A DNA stretch of 64,000 bases from Dentipellis sp. KUC8613 (lineage: Eukaryota; Basidiomycota; Agaricomycetes; Russulales; Hericiaceae). Location of the stretch: positions 69,905 through 133,904 of the forward strand of contig NSJX01000021.1 in the NCBI GenBank assembly GCA_002286715.1, read 5' to 3'. Of this stretch, positions 49,344-60,834 are shown one piece after another. Position 1 is the first letter of the stretch. Each line of letters opens with the position of its first letter. The translations under genes were made by a program, and so were the position numbers. The notes under the pieces were generated by a model. That model saw nothing but the letters and a program-made list of their open reading frames with translations, was not told the DNA's origin and ran no database searches.

Positions 49344-50408
49344 ATGTCAGAGACACCTACCACGCACATCCCGCCCGTGCCGCCCATCCCCGCAGTGCCT
49401 AGCCGCTCCGCATCTGGCTCGGTGAAGCCAAAGGGCATCTTGAAGAATGCACCCCCGCCTCCGGGATCGGGACAGCAGTGAGTCTTTCGCGTTTATCATT
49501 GAGAGATACGCATGTCCCTCACATTCGATGGAGTAGCTTGCAGTGGGATGAAGCCAATCTGGCGCTCACGGAGCTGCAGAAGGACAGCCAGATGAAAATC
49601 ACAGAGCCGAAAACGCCATACGTCAGATACAATGCAGAATTAGACGAACTTGAGAACGGTGCGTCTATTCTGTGTCTGCCCGCTGCCCTCGCCCGCCTGG
49701 AAACTCATGCAACCCTTTACCCTCGGTGGCGCCAACCGTTATCGCCGAACAGACATCCCGTCTTTGGAACTTGCAGGAGCCTCGCTGCCTTCGCCCATCC
49801 CACGAGCTCAGTCTCCGGGAGACATCAGCAGCACCGGCGCCGTCAATTCAAATCCCTCGTCGCGCCGCACTTCCTTCTCAAGCGCCGGCGACCGTCCGGG
49901 TGTGCGCTCGACGAGCCGGAGCTCCAGTCGAAGCACGAGCTTCACGCTTCCTGGAGAGGCTAGAGGCGATATTGTCCTCGCAGGCTCTGGCGAGCGCGGC
50001 GAGGTAGAAGAGGAAGAGGAAGAAATGGACGAAGAAAGTGAGCATCTCCCCATCTCGACGTCGTGCTTTCCGGCTACTGATTACGTCCTGTGCCTCGCCA
50101 CCGATCGATGACCACACAGCTGCCGCGAAGCATGCAGCCTTCCTCCGTGCGCGCGGCCGACATTACTCGAACGAAGCCGAAGCCATGAAGGTTCCTACTT
50201 TCCGTTTCTCTGCGCCGTTGCACACGTTCTTATCCGCTATCCACCGCAGCGAGCGCAGCAGCTCATGGAAGATGAGGACGCCGAAGAAGCGGAAGGTGGG
50301 GAGGGAGAAAATGGGGTTGATCGGGACGATGAGAGCGCGGATGTCTCGATGGAGGACGACGGTGCGCACGGGGCTCCGAAGGTGAATGGAGTCGTGCGGG
50401 GGACGTGA
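49344..50408 (+). CDS. Protein phosphatase 1 inhibitor 2 (GLC8-like)
   Basis: Regulator of type-1 protein phosphatase. Exon 1 has 'KPKGILKN', the conserved first PP1-binding segment of inhibitor-2. After an intron, '[20 protein letters not shown]' and '[12 protein letters not shown]' cover the core, including the 'EPKTPY' segment with the threonine phosphorylated in this family. A Ser/Arg-rich region follows ('[17 protein letters not shown]') and an acidic run ([13 protein letters not shown]). A late exon reads '[20 protein letters not shown]', the conserved helix with the HY motif that enters the PP1 active site. The last exon is acidic and ends '[10 protein letters not shown]'. At least five exons, roughly 225-250 residues. 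Confidence 0.88.
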
Positions 50409-52660
50409 TCGCGTCGATGCGTGGTACGTTCGTCTGGCTGTGATGTCCTGACGAAAGTGAAGCATTAACTCACTGTATGTATTTGTGTTTCCGGTCATGG
50501 CTGGCGTCCAGAGCGATCGATCTCCTGTTACTCACTCCCAGTAGCTACAGGCGGCTCGTGGATGTGGCCGTGGTCAGTGCGGACTCGAGATTGTTTGTCG
50601 AGTGTCTGATTAATCAATCTTGTATTTCACAACTGTACTTTCTTCTGTCTCTGATACTATACCCTTCCAATTTCGCGTTGCAGCTTCTCAAGATGTCAGT
50701 CAAGCTGTGGCTTTCACTTCAAGTGCTATCCAAAGTTAGCGCCGGCATGGGTTAGGGTCCCGGGATCGGCCGGAAGCGCCGAGTTGCCGCCGAATATTGT
50801 TCCGAATCCTTAGCAGATAGTTCTTACTGAACGCCGTATACTATCCCTCCGAGCTTCAGGCCTTGATAGTAGGTATTCATTATCTATCACGCAATCCCTG
50901 CCTATACTGAAACATACCCCGAAGTGTTAGTTCATGAGCGACGCCAAAGCACGCCTTTGGATCTCATCATTGCACCCCCCATGTGCCGGTAGAATGGTAT
51001 ATATGAGACTCTTTCCCGAGGAACTCACCTGTCATTCACTCCACGCTGTCTTCAATGCTGCTGAGAATGAGCATGCAGATGTGGAGCTATCCCGGGTGAC
51101 AACACGTGTCTATACGCCAGCTCACCATCTTCCACGTGGATGTCTTCAAGTCGCCAGGTAAGTATCTTACTGCAATGAAGATGTAGGCTAATCGTGACGC
51201 GCAGCTCGCCCAGTCCTTATACTTATGGTCCGCAGAGTATTTCAGTAGCGTAAGTGGCTGAGATATCACGGCATGGGACTATGTTGCTAATCAGCTGCCT
51301 TGTCTAACGCCAGCCGTAACGTTCCGCGAAGTATGAGGATTCAGAATGCATCATCAGCTGTATTCAATCTAGTAGTGCGGCTCATCGAGCCGCGGAAACA
51401 TGATGCACATGCGGTTGGTCCTGCTAACCCGGCGGCCTAGCGTGGCCATGCGTACGTGTCGAAGTCGGATAACACCGCATTCGAATCATGATTACAGTGA
51501 GTTCCATGTCAATCATACGTACGTTTCTGATGACTCAAGTGCTGTAGCTACGCGAAGCTGCTTATTGCGTCCGAGGACTGTGCGCCCTCGTGGATTTTGA
51601 CAGCGCGCACGTGGTGGGCGTCCATGCTTGAGGTCAGGCGGCTGATTCTCAAGTGTTCTTGCCGCGGCTGCAGTTCTCTCGCTCCAAGTTCCGAATTACG
51701 CATGCGAGACCCCCAGCGATTTCTTCACGGAGACAAACCATCCTTTATGTGGGCCTAGAATCGACCTGGGCTATTCCCTCGCCTCATTCTGGACGGCATT
51801 CTCGATGCTTAGGAAATGTGCCGGATGGAGCAAATTCGTACTTCTGCCTGCAGAAATTACTTTGCAGACGAAGACGAACGGTACCGCAATGCTGCCGTAT
51901 TATCAACATCTTGCATCACGAGGCCTTGGTGACGGTGACGGACGAACCTCAACGATGTCTACCTACATCCCGCTTCATGTTGTTTTCGCACTCGTGATAT
52001 CATTGAAAACGCACAACACGGACCATTGAGTGGCATCCAACTGGAGCAGGGACCCACGAAGGCCGCCCTGTGCGGTCTATATTTACGACCTCTAGCATCA
52101 CTGCTGGATAAACCGTACTTCTGATCTCCCAGCGCCCATGCGGTCCTCCCTATTTCAAAGAATCTTTTCCGACCTGCAGGAGTTACTTCATCAGCACATT
52201 ACCGGGCAAATTTACGGGTCGATCGCCATCGTAGGAACACTCCTCGTCTCAAGAACCGACCGCCTCGCAGTCACCTGCTCGGTGTTGCATGCGGTGGGCC
52301 CGAATTCTTACTTCGCGGCGTATACTCCAGTACGTTTTCATACCATTGCTTTGGGTCCCGCGGCAGCCTCACCCGGAATTTCGCGGCATCGCTACAGAAC
52401 GAACAGGATTCAATTCAACACGGAGCTATGTGTGCAGATCATGGGCTCGTGTGCCTGTCTTCCTCCAAAAATTGTCCAGATGCATGACCCGCAGGCCGCA
52501 TGGTGCTCGTTTATTGGGTCCAGCCCCTCGCCGTAGGTGCTACAGCTGGTTCACAAGCAGGCACACAACGAGCAAAGGCCGAAATGTATAAAAAGCGTTT
52601 CCAGCTAGACGACACCCGGCAGCCTTCCAGACAGCACCAGCAGTCGAGAACTCATCTGCC
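50409..52660. other. Long region without supported gene
   Basis: Several open frames of 65-130 codons exist on the plus strand (for example 50934-51161 and 52138-52536). None has family resemblance or coherent splice extension. The last 80 bp hold a TATA box (tataaaaa at 52587-52594) about 74 bp upstream of the first thaumatin-like gene. Confidence 0.45.
52587..52594 (+). promoter_or_regulatory. TATA box of thaumatin-like gene 1
   Basis: 'TATAAAAA' about 74 bp upstream of the start codon at 52661. Confidence 0.6.
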
Positions 52661-53578
52661 ATGTTCAAGCTTTCCTCTCTCCTCGTCGCCGTCGGCGTTG
52701 CGACCTCTGCCGCCGCAAGCAAGCCGTTCACCGTCAAGAACAACTGCGACTTCACCGTCTGGCCCGCCTACTTCGGCTCTCCCGCTGCATCCCAGGCTAC
52801 AGGATGGGAGGCTGCGCCTGGAAGCAGCGTGACGTTCACTCTGCCAACCGGCTGGAGCGGCCGTATCTGGGGCAGGCGCGACTGCGACTTCTCCGGCGGC
52901 AACACCCAGCCCAACTCGTGCGCTGTTGGCGGTTGCCTCGGCGGCCTGGAGTGCTCGCCCAACGGCGGGACAGGCGTTCCTCCCGCCACCCTCGCTGAGT
53001 GGACCCTCGATGCCTCTGGCACCGACTGGTACGACATCGTGAGTCCGCCCTTTCTCCAGATCCTGAGACGTCGCTGACTTTGACCCGACAGAGCAACGTC
53101 GACGGCGCCGACCTCCGCATGTCCATCACCATCGGCGGGAACAGCGGCTGCACGCAGCCCGCCTGCCTCGGCAACATCGTCGCGAACTGCCCGTCTGAGA
53201 TCGCTGTCACGCACAACGGCGCCGTCGTCGCATGCGGCTCGCCGTGCACGTCGTCGTCTACGAGCGCGGCGACTTGCCCTTACTGGGACGTAAGTGCCGT
53301 TTCACTTCCGTTTGGTGTTGGGGAGATGCTCATGATGCGGCTATTCGGCAGTTCTACCATGACAACTGCCCCCAAGTGTACGCGTACGCGTATGATGACA
53401 ACTATGCTCTGTTCACCTGCCCGAGTGCGTCTGCCACCAGCTACGTGAGTCGTCTCTGAATACCCGCGATCATAAACCGAGCTCAACGACTTCTCTAATC
53501 TTAAACAGACGCTCACATTCTGTATGTTCTCATATTTGAAGTATATCGCTAGCGCTAACGCTTTATCTAGGCCCTTGA
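52661..53578 (+). CDS. Thaumatin-like protein 1, secreted
   Basis: Secreted thaumatin-like protein (PR-5 type; some fungal members act on beta-1,3-glucan). 'MFKLSSLLVAVGVATSAAAS' is the signal peptide. The mature part starts 'KPFTVKNNCDFTVWPAYFGS', the thaumatin start. Then 'GWEAAPGSSVTFTLPTGWSG' and 'RIWGRRDCDFSGGNTQPNSC', the hallmark GRxxC region, and 'GGLECSPNGGTGVPPATLAE'. After intron 1, 'SNVDGADLRMSITIGGNSGC'. After intron 2, 'FYHDNCPQVYAYAYDDNYAL' and 'FTCPSASATSY'. Two more introns follow: one before 'TLTF', and one splitting the final cysteine codon, giving 'TLTFCP' and a stop at 53576-53578. Cysteine number and placement fit disulfide bonding. Whether it binds or cuts glucan cannot be told. 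Confidence 0.92.
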
Positions 53579-54173
53579 GTTTCTTCGCATTTGGATGTTC
53601 GCTGGAATCAGGAAAGGAAGTGCACCGTAAATGTGACGATGCCGTGGACTGTCTCTCGGTCAAATGTAATTGTGAGCTTGGAATATTCACGAAGTCATTT
53701 TCTGGTCTTTTTCGCACTGTCCGACACATTGAACCACCATGACATGTGAATCGAAAAGAAGCACTTTCTGCTGGTCCAATGGGAGTGTTATCTGATCATC
53801 TGCAGTGCGCCCGCCAAGTTCTGCATTACAAGCAAGGCTCAGAAAGGAAAGAAACGTCAACGCTACGAATGGAAGAAGCCTGATTTCAGGACGCGCCTCG
53901 GGGCGATCGCGCATCCTGCTTAAGTCAACGTTCTTTCATATTCAGGAGTTTCAAGATCCGCGAGCAGCGCGCCATTGGCAGATCGCAAATTGTGCGATCG
54001 AAAGGTAGGAATTCTCGCGAGGCAGTCACCGCAAAGCGCACGAGCTTCCGGACCGGACTTCCTTCGTAGAAAAAAATAAACATTTCATTTTCCGAGCGAT
54101 ACAAGCAGTACTAAAGCTAGTTGCTATCCATAGATATGACAGTTCTTGAAGAGACTCGACGGTCGAAACTCGC
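53579..54173. other. Convergent spacer between thaumatin-like genes
   Basis: 3' regions of the two convergent paralogs; no gene is supported. A TLP-related inverted duplication is evident in the flanking genes but not in this spacer. Confidence 0.55.
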
Positions 54174-55079
54174 TTACGGGCCTACGAATCGAAGTTAGTG
54201 CGAATGTCGACTACAGACGGTGTACTCTTACAAAAAGTGAGGGTCTAAAGCGAAGTGGTTAGAGCTATGAACATGAACGATATGAACAAAGCGACTAACG
54301 TAGCTCGTGGCGGAGGCGCTCGGACAAGTGAAGAGGGCGTAGTTGTCGTCGTAAGCGTAAGCGTAAACCTGGGGGCAGTTGTTGTGGTAATACTGCGCAG
54401 CGAAGACACTCAGCCTTCAGATGAGCGCTTTTACGTTGAGAGGTACTCACGTCCCACTGGGGGCAAGTGGCAGCGCTGGTCGAGTTTGCATTGCAAGGCG
54501 AGCCACAGCCAACGTTAGCGCCGCCACTCTGGACCGCGATATCAGACGGACAGTTGGCCACGAGATCGTATGTGCAGGACGGTTGGGTGCAGTTGGTGTT
54601 GCCGCCAATGCTGATGGCCATCTGGAGGTCCGCGCCATCAACGTTGCTCTACAATTCGAGTGTGAGGGTGATACCACGAAGACAAATGACAGAACACGCA
54701 CGATGTCGTACCAATCGGTGCCAGAGGCATCAAGGGTCCATTCAGCAAGCGTGGCAGGAGGGACGCCTGTCCCGCCGTTGGGCGAGCACTCTAGGCCACC
54801 AGCACAACCACCAACGGCACACGAGTTAGGTTGAGTATTGCCGCCGGAGAAGTCGCAGTCGCGCCTGCCCCAGATACGGCCGCTCCAGCTGGTAGGCATG
54901 GTGAAAGTGACAGTATTGCCTGGCGCAGCCTCCCAGCCGGTAGCTTGAGTCGACGCAGGCGAACCGAAGATGGCAGGCCAGACGGTGTACGCGCAGTTGT
55001 TTGTGACGGTGAACTGGCGGTCAGCGACGGCGGCGGCGGCGATGCTGGCTACGACAACGAGGGAAGAGAGTTTGAACAT
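54174..55079 (-). CDS. Thaumatin-like protein 2, secreted
   Basis: Close paralog of the gene at 52661-53578, in inverted orientation. The signal peptide is 'MFKLSSLVVVASIAAAAVAD', then 'RQFTVTNNCAYTVWPAIFGS', 'RIWGRRDCDFSGGNTQPNSC', 'NVDGADLQMAISIGGNTNC', 'ATCPQWD' and 'YYHNNCPQVYAYAYDDNYAL'. Intron positions are the same, including the last one inside the final cysteine codon ('TLTF', then gc ccg taa after the intron), so the end is at 54174. All conserved cysteines seen in paralog 1 are present, so it looks functional. The two genes end about 600 bp apart, tail to tail. Confidence 0.92.
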
Positions 55080-56661
55080 GGTGGCGATGTACTGAGTGCC
55101 GAGCGTGCAACCGCGCAGACAAGCCTGGACCTGAAGAAAAACCGCCCGATCGCGCAAGCCTTTTATGCCTTTCCATCGACAAAGTCTGAATGGCTGCTTT
55201 TGGAGTGGAACCAGACGAGAGGTCCTAGCGGGAAGCCCATGTGGTGCAAGAGTCATGCTCTCGAAAGCTCCGTAGTCAGACGTTGGACAGGATTCGCATG
55301 ACCAAAGCGCGCAAATATGCAGACACTACTAGTTCCGGTCCAGGATTCCTTCGTTCTACATCTCCATGTGCTGCGAGAAGCAGAGGGGCCCCGCAGGCAC
55401 CTGAAGATGAGACGAAATCCTCCGTCAATCCAAAATCGAGGGTGACATATATTCGAGGAAGCAGAGCGAATCGACGATCAAGACGCATGCAGGAGGACCA
55501 GTATGCATATGGATCGTGAGTTCAGATGCCTGTGTTGCCGATGCCGATTCTAAAAATATCGACATAGCAGCCCAAGCATATAGAGAAAGAGAGTTCAGCA
55601 GAGACCAGGAATGCGTGTGGAGTGGAGCCTTTGTTGATGAAGTTGCAAAAGCAGGACGAGACGAGGGTCACATGTAGAGGGCTCAGTTTGATGGTGTCAA
55701 AAGATGGAAGAAAGTGGCGAACTGCTGAGCTTCTCGTACCATGTTCGAGAGGCAAATCGAGCTCTCACGTCAATATTCGAAGGATCGGTAGAGCAAGAGG
55801 CATCAGACACATGTGTGAGTGAGTATGAGCGAGTATGATTGATCGAGTCAACAACCCGAATCCGCGGGTTCTAGGAATTGAAATTATTTAATTGACTATT
55901 GTTGCCGACCTACCGCCCCGCCGGCAAATCACATACCTGAAGGACGGCTACTAGGACCAAAGACACATTCGTGACAACGTAGCGCGGCCTGCGTTGCTTG
56001 CGGAGGAGTGCAAAATGTACGCACAAAGCAAATATCAGTGGCTTATATGGTTGCATTCAAAATCAAGAGAAGACCCACATGAACTCACGGACATTTTGTC
56101 CTTCCTTTCCGGTTGGGTCATCGCTGAACCGTGAGGAAGACACCAGAGAAAAATGATTCCGCGACATGAGACTCTTGAAGCACATTGCTCGAGAGGGCTT
56201 GATTCGAAGGATCTTGTGTCGATGAGCTTCATCAGCATTCGGTCACGCTGAAAAGGACATAAGGTACGATTCGCAAGCTGCCAGTGAGAGGGTTACCGTG
56301 ACGGTCGAAGTGCTTATGACCCGGGGGGTCGCATGGTCCGAATTTCGAGTCTGGAGTCATGTCGAGACGGATCCTGATACATCGCATCTTCGACAATTAC
56401 TCCCTTTGCAAATTGTGGAGGCGCAGTCTCACTGTCAGAAAAAGCGGTGAGGTGAATGGTGGACGAACAAGCAAAGCATCCGGGTGGCACGAGAGTGATT
56501 CACCTCTGCATGATCCCGCCACAGCGCGCGCTTTGTTCTTCACCGACTCCATGACTATGATGCTCTTCGCTTTGCTCAAAGTCTCAATTCATATAAGGCT
56601 CGAGTCTGAGTGCTTCCCGACGGCAGTCGAACCCTCCCGTATCCCTCGCTGCTAAAGGTAC
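55080..56661. other. Long region without supported gene
   Basis: Upstream of thaumatin-like gene 2 there is a 'cataaaagg' TATA-like element (minus strand, about 55161-55170). Small frames up to about 100 codons do not resemble proteins I know. No repeat or RNA was recognised. Confidence 0.45.
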
Positions 56662-58589
56662 ATGTCTGCTACGTCTAGTATCTCTCGTTCTGGCTTATGC
56701 TCGCTTTCTGTGGAGCTACTTGTTTTAGTCTTCGGGCTGCTTCGGCATAAGGACATCCTCAATTGCTCTGCTGTGAGTCTCTGAATTCTCTTGAATTGAT
56801 CTTTCCTCACACGCGCCCAATAGGTGTGTCGACATTTTCATCAGGTTATCACCAACACCATATCGCTTCAGTATGAACTAGAACTTGCTGTGGATGGTCT
56901 CATCCGGTGTGATTCAGAACGTCCTTTGACGACATCGCAGCAACTTCGTGATCTGCTGGACCGCCGCTCTCGATGGCGCACTCTTGACTGGTCGAGGATG
57001 CAAAGGATCCCAAGCGGAGCACACACGGGCATCTTCGATTTCTCTTCAGCTGGTACTCTGGTTGAGATCGAGAATAAGCTCAACGAGACCTACGATGTGT
57101 CCGAAGTACTTCTCAAAGTCCTTTCCTTTCATGAGAATGGTGAACCGATGGCGGAAAACATCTATCAGATTGACACGGGCACGACTAACGATGGCGAAGT
57201 CATCAAGATACACCATGTTATAACGCAACCACAAAATGATCTGGTGCTTCTCGTGGAGGAGGCCCGGATGGACACTGTGCCTGCCAGTGATGACGAATAC
57301 AATGGCTCCGACTTCGAACTCGACGAGTCACTTGAACCGGTCCCAATCCGAATTCACCTGCGAAGCTTCAGCTCTGGAGGCCGTGAACCCCATCCCAAGT
57401 GTTGTCGTTCTGTCATTGAATACGATCTCTTATCTTGCGACGGAGAGCCCGAGGTTTGCAAAATCAGTCTTGAATGGGATGTAATCGGTGCCATTGTTGG
57501 CAGTGGCGATCAAGACCTTGTTCTTTGGAGTGCTTATACGGGAGGAAAACTGGCCGTATGTCCTTTCACATTTTTTGCATCTACTCCTTCTCATTCATCA
57601 CAGGAACTGCCTCTCACAGCTGGAAATTACGAAGCTTTCGATTTCAGCTTCGTCTCATCTACCTGTTTCATCGCTGTCAGCTCTACACTGAAGTCGAACG
57701 TCTTTATAGACAGCATCGACATCTTCACTTTTGGTCCCGGTGCAGCAGGGATCGTGTGGCCCCCGAGTGCAAGAAAGAAGCGTACGACCCTGCGACTTGT
57801 CGCCAGTCTCTGCCTCCCACAACGGGCGGCGAACCAACCTGGCTTGGAACTTGACCTAACGACAGGTCGATTCTCTGACGAACCACCTGCTGGCTTCAAC
57901 ACACCGTTTATCACGGCCTCTGATAGTCATATTTATGCCGTTCGCGCGCGGGCCTCCGACGACTCTGACGCCCCTGGGCTTGGTATTGTGGTCCATCGGA
58001 ACACAATCCTCTCCCATCTGGCCAAGCACCTCTCACCACCTGTACCAACTACGCGACGATTCATTCCATGGGAGGAATGGGGACCACAAAATACGAGATG
58101 CTTCCGGGTCGGTTCCATGAGCCGAGAGTGCAACCAGTCAGTCGTCTCCACGGTGTTCTCCTAATACCATGCTATTGAGTATTCCGGTTTTCCCAGATTT
58201 GTTCATGGCGAGCGCGTGGTCTGGCCCATTCAGGACGACACTGGGAGGCTCGTCGTGGAAGTCATGGATTTCAATACCCGCGGGAAATATCGCGCTACCG
58301 AATCGAGCGAGTCTCGGGGCGTTCCTACCTCTTCGACGTCGCATCTTGTCACAGAATCTTCGAGCATTTATATTCCAGAATGCTTCGAACGACCTATCAT
58401 AAGCCAGCTGCCGTACTACACAATTCCCTTGGCGGACGCTGCGCCAGGTGAGATGTTTGCGCTCAACGAACAAGGTCTACTCCGAGCGAAAGTGCGTAGC
58501 CGTACTCTTTCCAATTCCTGTGTTGATGACCTTTCGTGCAGATGTCAGAGCACAGAGATGTCAGAAAGATGGAAGTTTTCAGTATCTGA
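56662..58589 (+). CDS. F-box protein, lineage-specific family, gene D
   Basis: Paralog of the genes at 42170-44029 and 45640-47488, on the other strand. Exon 1: 'MSATSSISRSGLCSLSVELL' then 'VLVFGLLRHKDILNCSA', an F-box. After a 44-nt intron, 'VCRHFHQVITNTISLQYELE'. Shared blocks: 'LLDRRSRWRTLDWSRMQRIP', 'IHHVITQPQNDLVLLVEEAR', 'IRIHLRSFSSGGREPHPKCC', 'LVLWSAYTGGKLA', 'TLRLVASLCLPQRA', 'SHIYAVRARASDDSDAPGLG', 'RRFIPWEEWGPQNTRCFRVG', 'VHGERVVWPIQDDTGRLVVE' and 'PIISQLPYYTIPLADAAP'. The frame is open except at introns near 57556, 58140 and 58492. The donor before 'VHGERVV' is weak. The last short exon ending at 58589 is a best guess. Confidence 0.75.
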
Positions 58590-60046
58590 TTCGTCGTCAG
58601 TCAAGCCGCGCCGGCTACTCCGCCACACCGTCCTCTTGTGATTGAGTGTACCGTATCAACCTATTTTTCTGCACCTCAGAAAATGTAATAACTTGCTTTG
58701 GCCATTTTCTAATAACCTCACGAAATCAATTTTCGCTGACCTCTTGCATCTTCGTCTGGCGTTCCCGAGCCTGACGTCCGAAATTCAATTGCGTCCTGCT
58801 GGCTCGGCGAGCGCCCCAAGGTGCACAATTCCAGCTGCTCCGTTAGTGCATTTTAATGACGATCTAACAAGCTACGTAGCTGGATTTGTTTTCTCAAGGC
58901 ACAATCTACAGCAATCGTGTCGTCGGGCGCTATATGCCAAGTCATTTTGCCATTGGACCTTACGCAGCCGGTTGGCTATTCTGACGGGAAATTTAAACCA
59001 GCGCTCTCACGACACGAATGGTCCTGCGCCGTGCTATTTCAAGGCCTCCTGCTAACACATTGCGGCACGACTGATTTTCGGGTGGACGTAGACTCACGAT
59101 TCCCGAAGCGACCCTAGGCCGAAGACGAAGTAGTGACCGACTCAAAATACCTGGAGGCAAGTTATCTGTTTACGTCGAAATTCGAACCTGATCGAGGATT
59201 TTGTATGTCAGTTACAGAACGGTCGGGCTACGCAGAAGCCGCGACCTATTGTGATAGAAAATGTCTATACTGCTCGCTTCCGAGGCGTTGCCAAAGCCAG
59301 CGAATACCATAATGGTTCCAACTTATTCTTGAAACTGATTAAGTTCCGATAGCGCCTGTGACCGCGGCGCTAGAGAGGGAGGTCTGGTATAGGAACGTGC
59401 GGTAGCGGCCCCAGTCTTTCATGGGGGCACGAGGCCACAGCATGGCGAACTCAAAAAGAGTCAGACGGATCGGAGTATCGGCGGATTTTGAACTCTGCAC
59501 ACAAGGCCCGCTATTCTGATATTCATCATCTATGCAATGATTGCAATCCCTCAATCACTGGCGACGCGGAAAGCTCACTCAAGCATATGAAGCAGAAGGG
59601 CTGTCGCATTTTCTGCATAACATCTCCGCTATTCTGCGGAAGAGGTATTTCTGCGCCCGAGTTGCAGTGTAAGCATCTATCCTCCTAACTCGAAGTTGAA
59701 CGTTTGGGGCCTGCCCGAGCTTGACCGACACCTGGTACAACTTCAGGAAATACCCAAATGATTCTGCAATTTTATCTCTTATCTATCTATGACATTGTTT
59801 CCTGGTTAACTTAGGACTTGACCACCATATCCTCCATGCAGACACCTTCGACGCGTGATGTGCACTTTCTAGGGACGTACGAGGTCTCGGCCGCCTTGAA
59901 GCGCCAATCCAAGCCATGTAGGTGACCCTTTCCTGATCGGTATTTCACCCGTGGTGCAAGACTATATAAGAGGAACAGGTCGCTTCAGCAGCTGCGCTCC
60001 AGCCTCTTTCCCGATATCCGCCCTCTTCAAATTATTGCGAGTCACA
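58590..60046. other. Long region without supported gene
   Basis: No frame with family resemblance. The final 100 bp contain 'gactatataagagg' (about 59960-59973), a possible TATA box for the small gene that follows. Confidence 0.45.
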
Positions 60047-60834
60047 ATGGTCGAACCTGCTATTAGCATGGGCGTACAGTTTGCCGACATCATCGCGGGC
60101 CTCATCTTCAACGCCGCAGCTGGTCGCATGCCGCGAAGGCAGCTGAAGGCCGGCGACGATTATATGAATCGCACGCTCACCCTTACTGAAAAGCACCAAG
60201 GAATTCTTTCTTCGGGTGCTTTGCTGGAGATTGGTGCACAGTACAAAATGTGGGCCTTCATACTCATAAACCACTGCTGAACTGACCATTGGAGCAGCGC
60301 GGAGGCGAGCCGGATCCACGACGAGGACAAGATCAAATTCAGGAGGGCTATCAAACTCGCACGTCTATACGAGGAAAAAGCAAAGAGAGCCTATGAGCTG
60401 GCGAAGGTCACGTCGCTTTTCGACCTCAGCCGGTGCTACATTGTCCTGATTAATATTTTATATGCAGATTCTTTCCGACTCTGCACGGGCGAAGAAAGCG
60501 TTCAGCGAGGATGTTGCATATGAAATGGTACGCGTAGAGGGTGTGTATGAACATTTTGAGTATGCTTGTAAAGATACTGATTCGATGCAATATGTAGGGG
60601 AGAACAGAGCACCGGAAGAGCTTTCTGATGCTGAGAAAGAAGGAATCCACACGGAATATGTCGAAGTAACACTGGACGCCGCCCAGCTATTTTGTAAGTC
60701 ATAGAAAGTCTCGTTTTTCGTCGCCTGAGCATAGAACTAATACAATTCGTTAGAGTGCAGAGCTCGGTCGTGCACCGGGAAAGAAAGTCTGATTGTTGAA
60801 GCTTCAATGGATCGCATGATGCTCGGGCAATGAA
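60047..60834 (+). CDS. Unrecognised small protein, family copy 3
   Basis: A diverged relative of 2629-3567. Exon 1: 'MVEPAISMGVQFADIIAGLI' then 'FNAAAGRMPRRQLKAGDDYM', matching the strongest block of copy 1 ('FTDIIAGAIYQAV...PRRQMKAGDNYM'), and 'LTEKHQGILSS' against 'VIEKHRMILPA'. Exons 2-4 keep the lengths and phases of copy 1: 60047-60249 (phase 2), 60298-60406 (109 nt in both), 60468-60540 (73 against 76 nt), then 60598 to about 60694 with 'PEELSDAEKEGIHTEYVEVT'. The last exon is less sure. One acceptor gives 'GKESLIVEASMDRMMLGQ' and a stop at 60834, aligned with 'GETCVEVSVIAVDTAKLACQ'; if that intron is retained the protein stops at 60704. The final exon of copy 1 has no counterpart. No known domain is seen. 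Confidence 0.6.
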
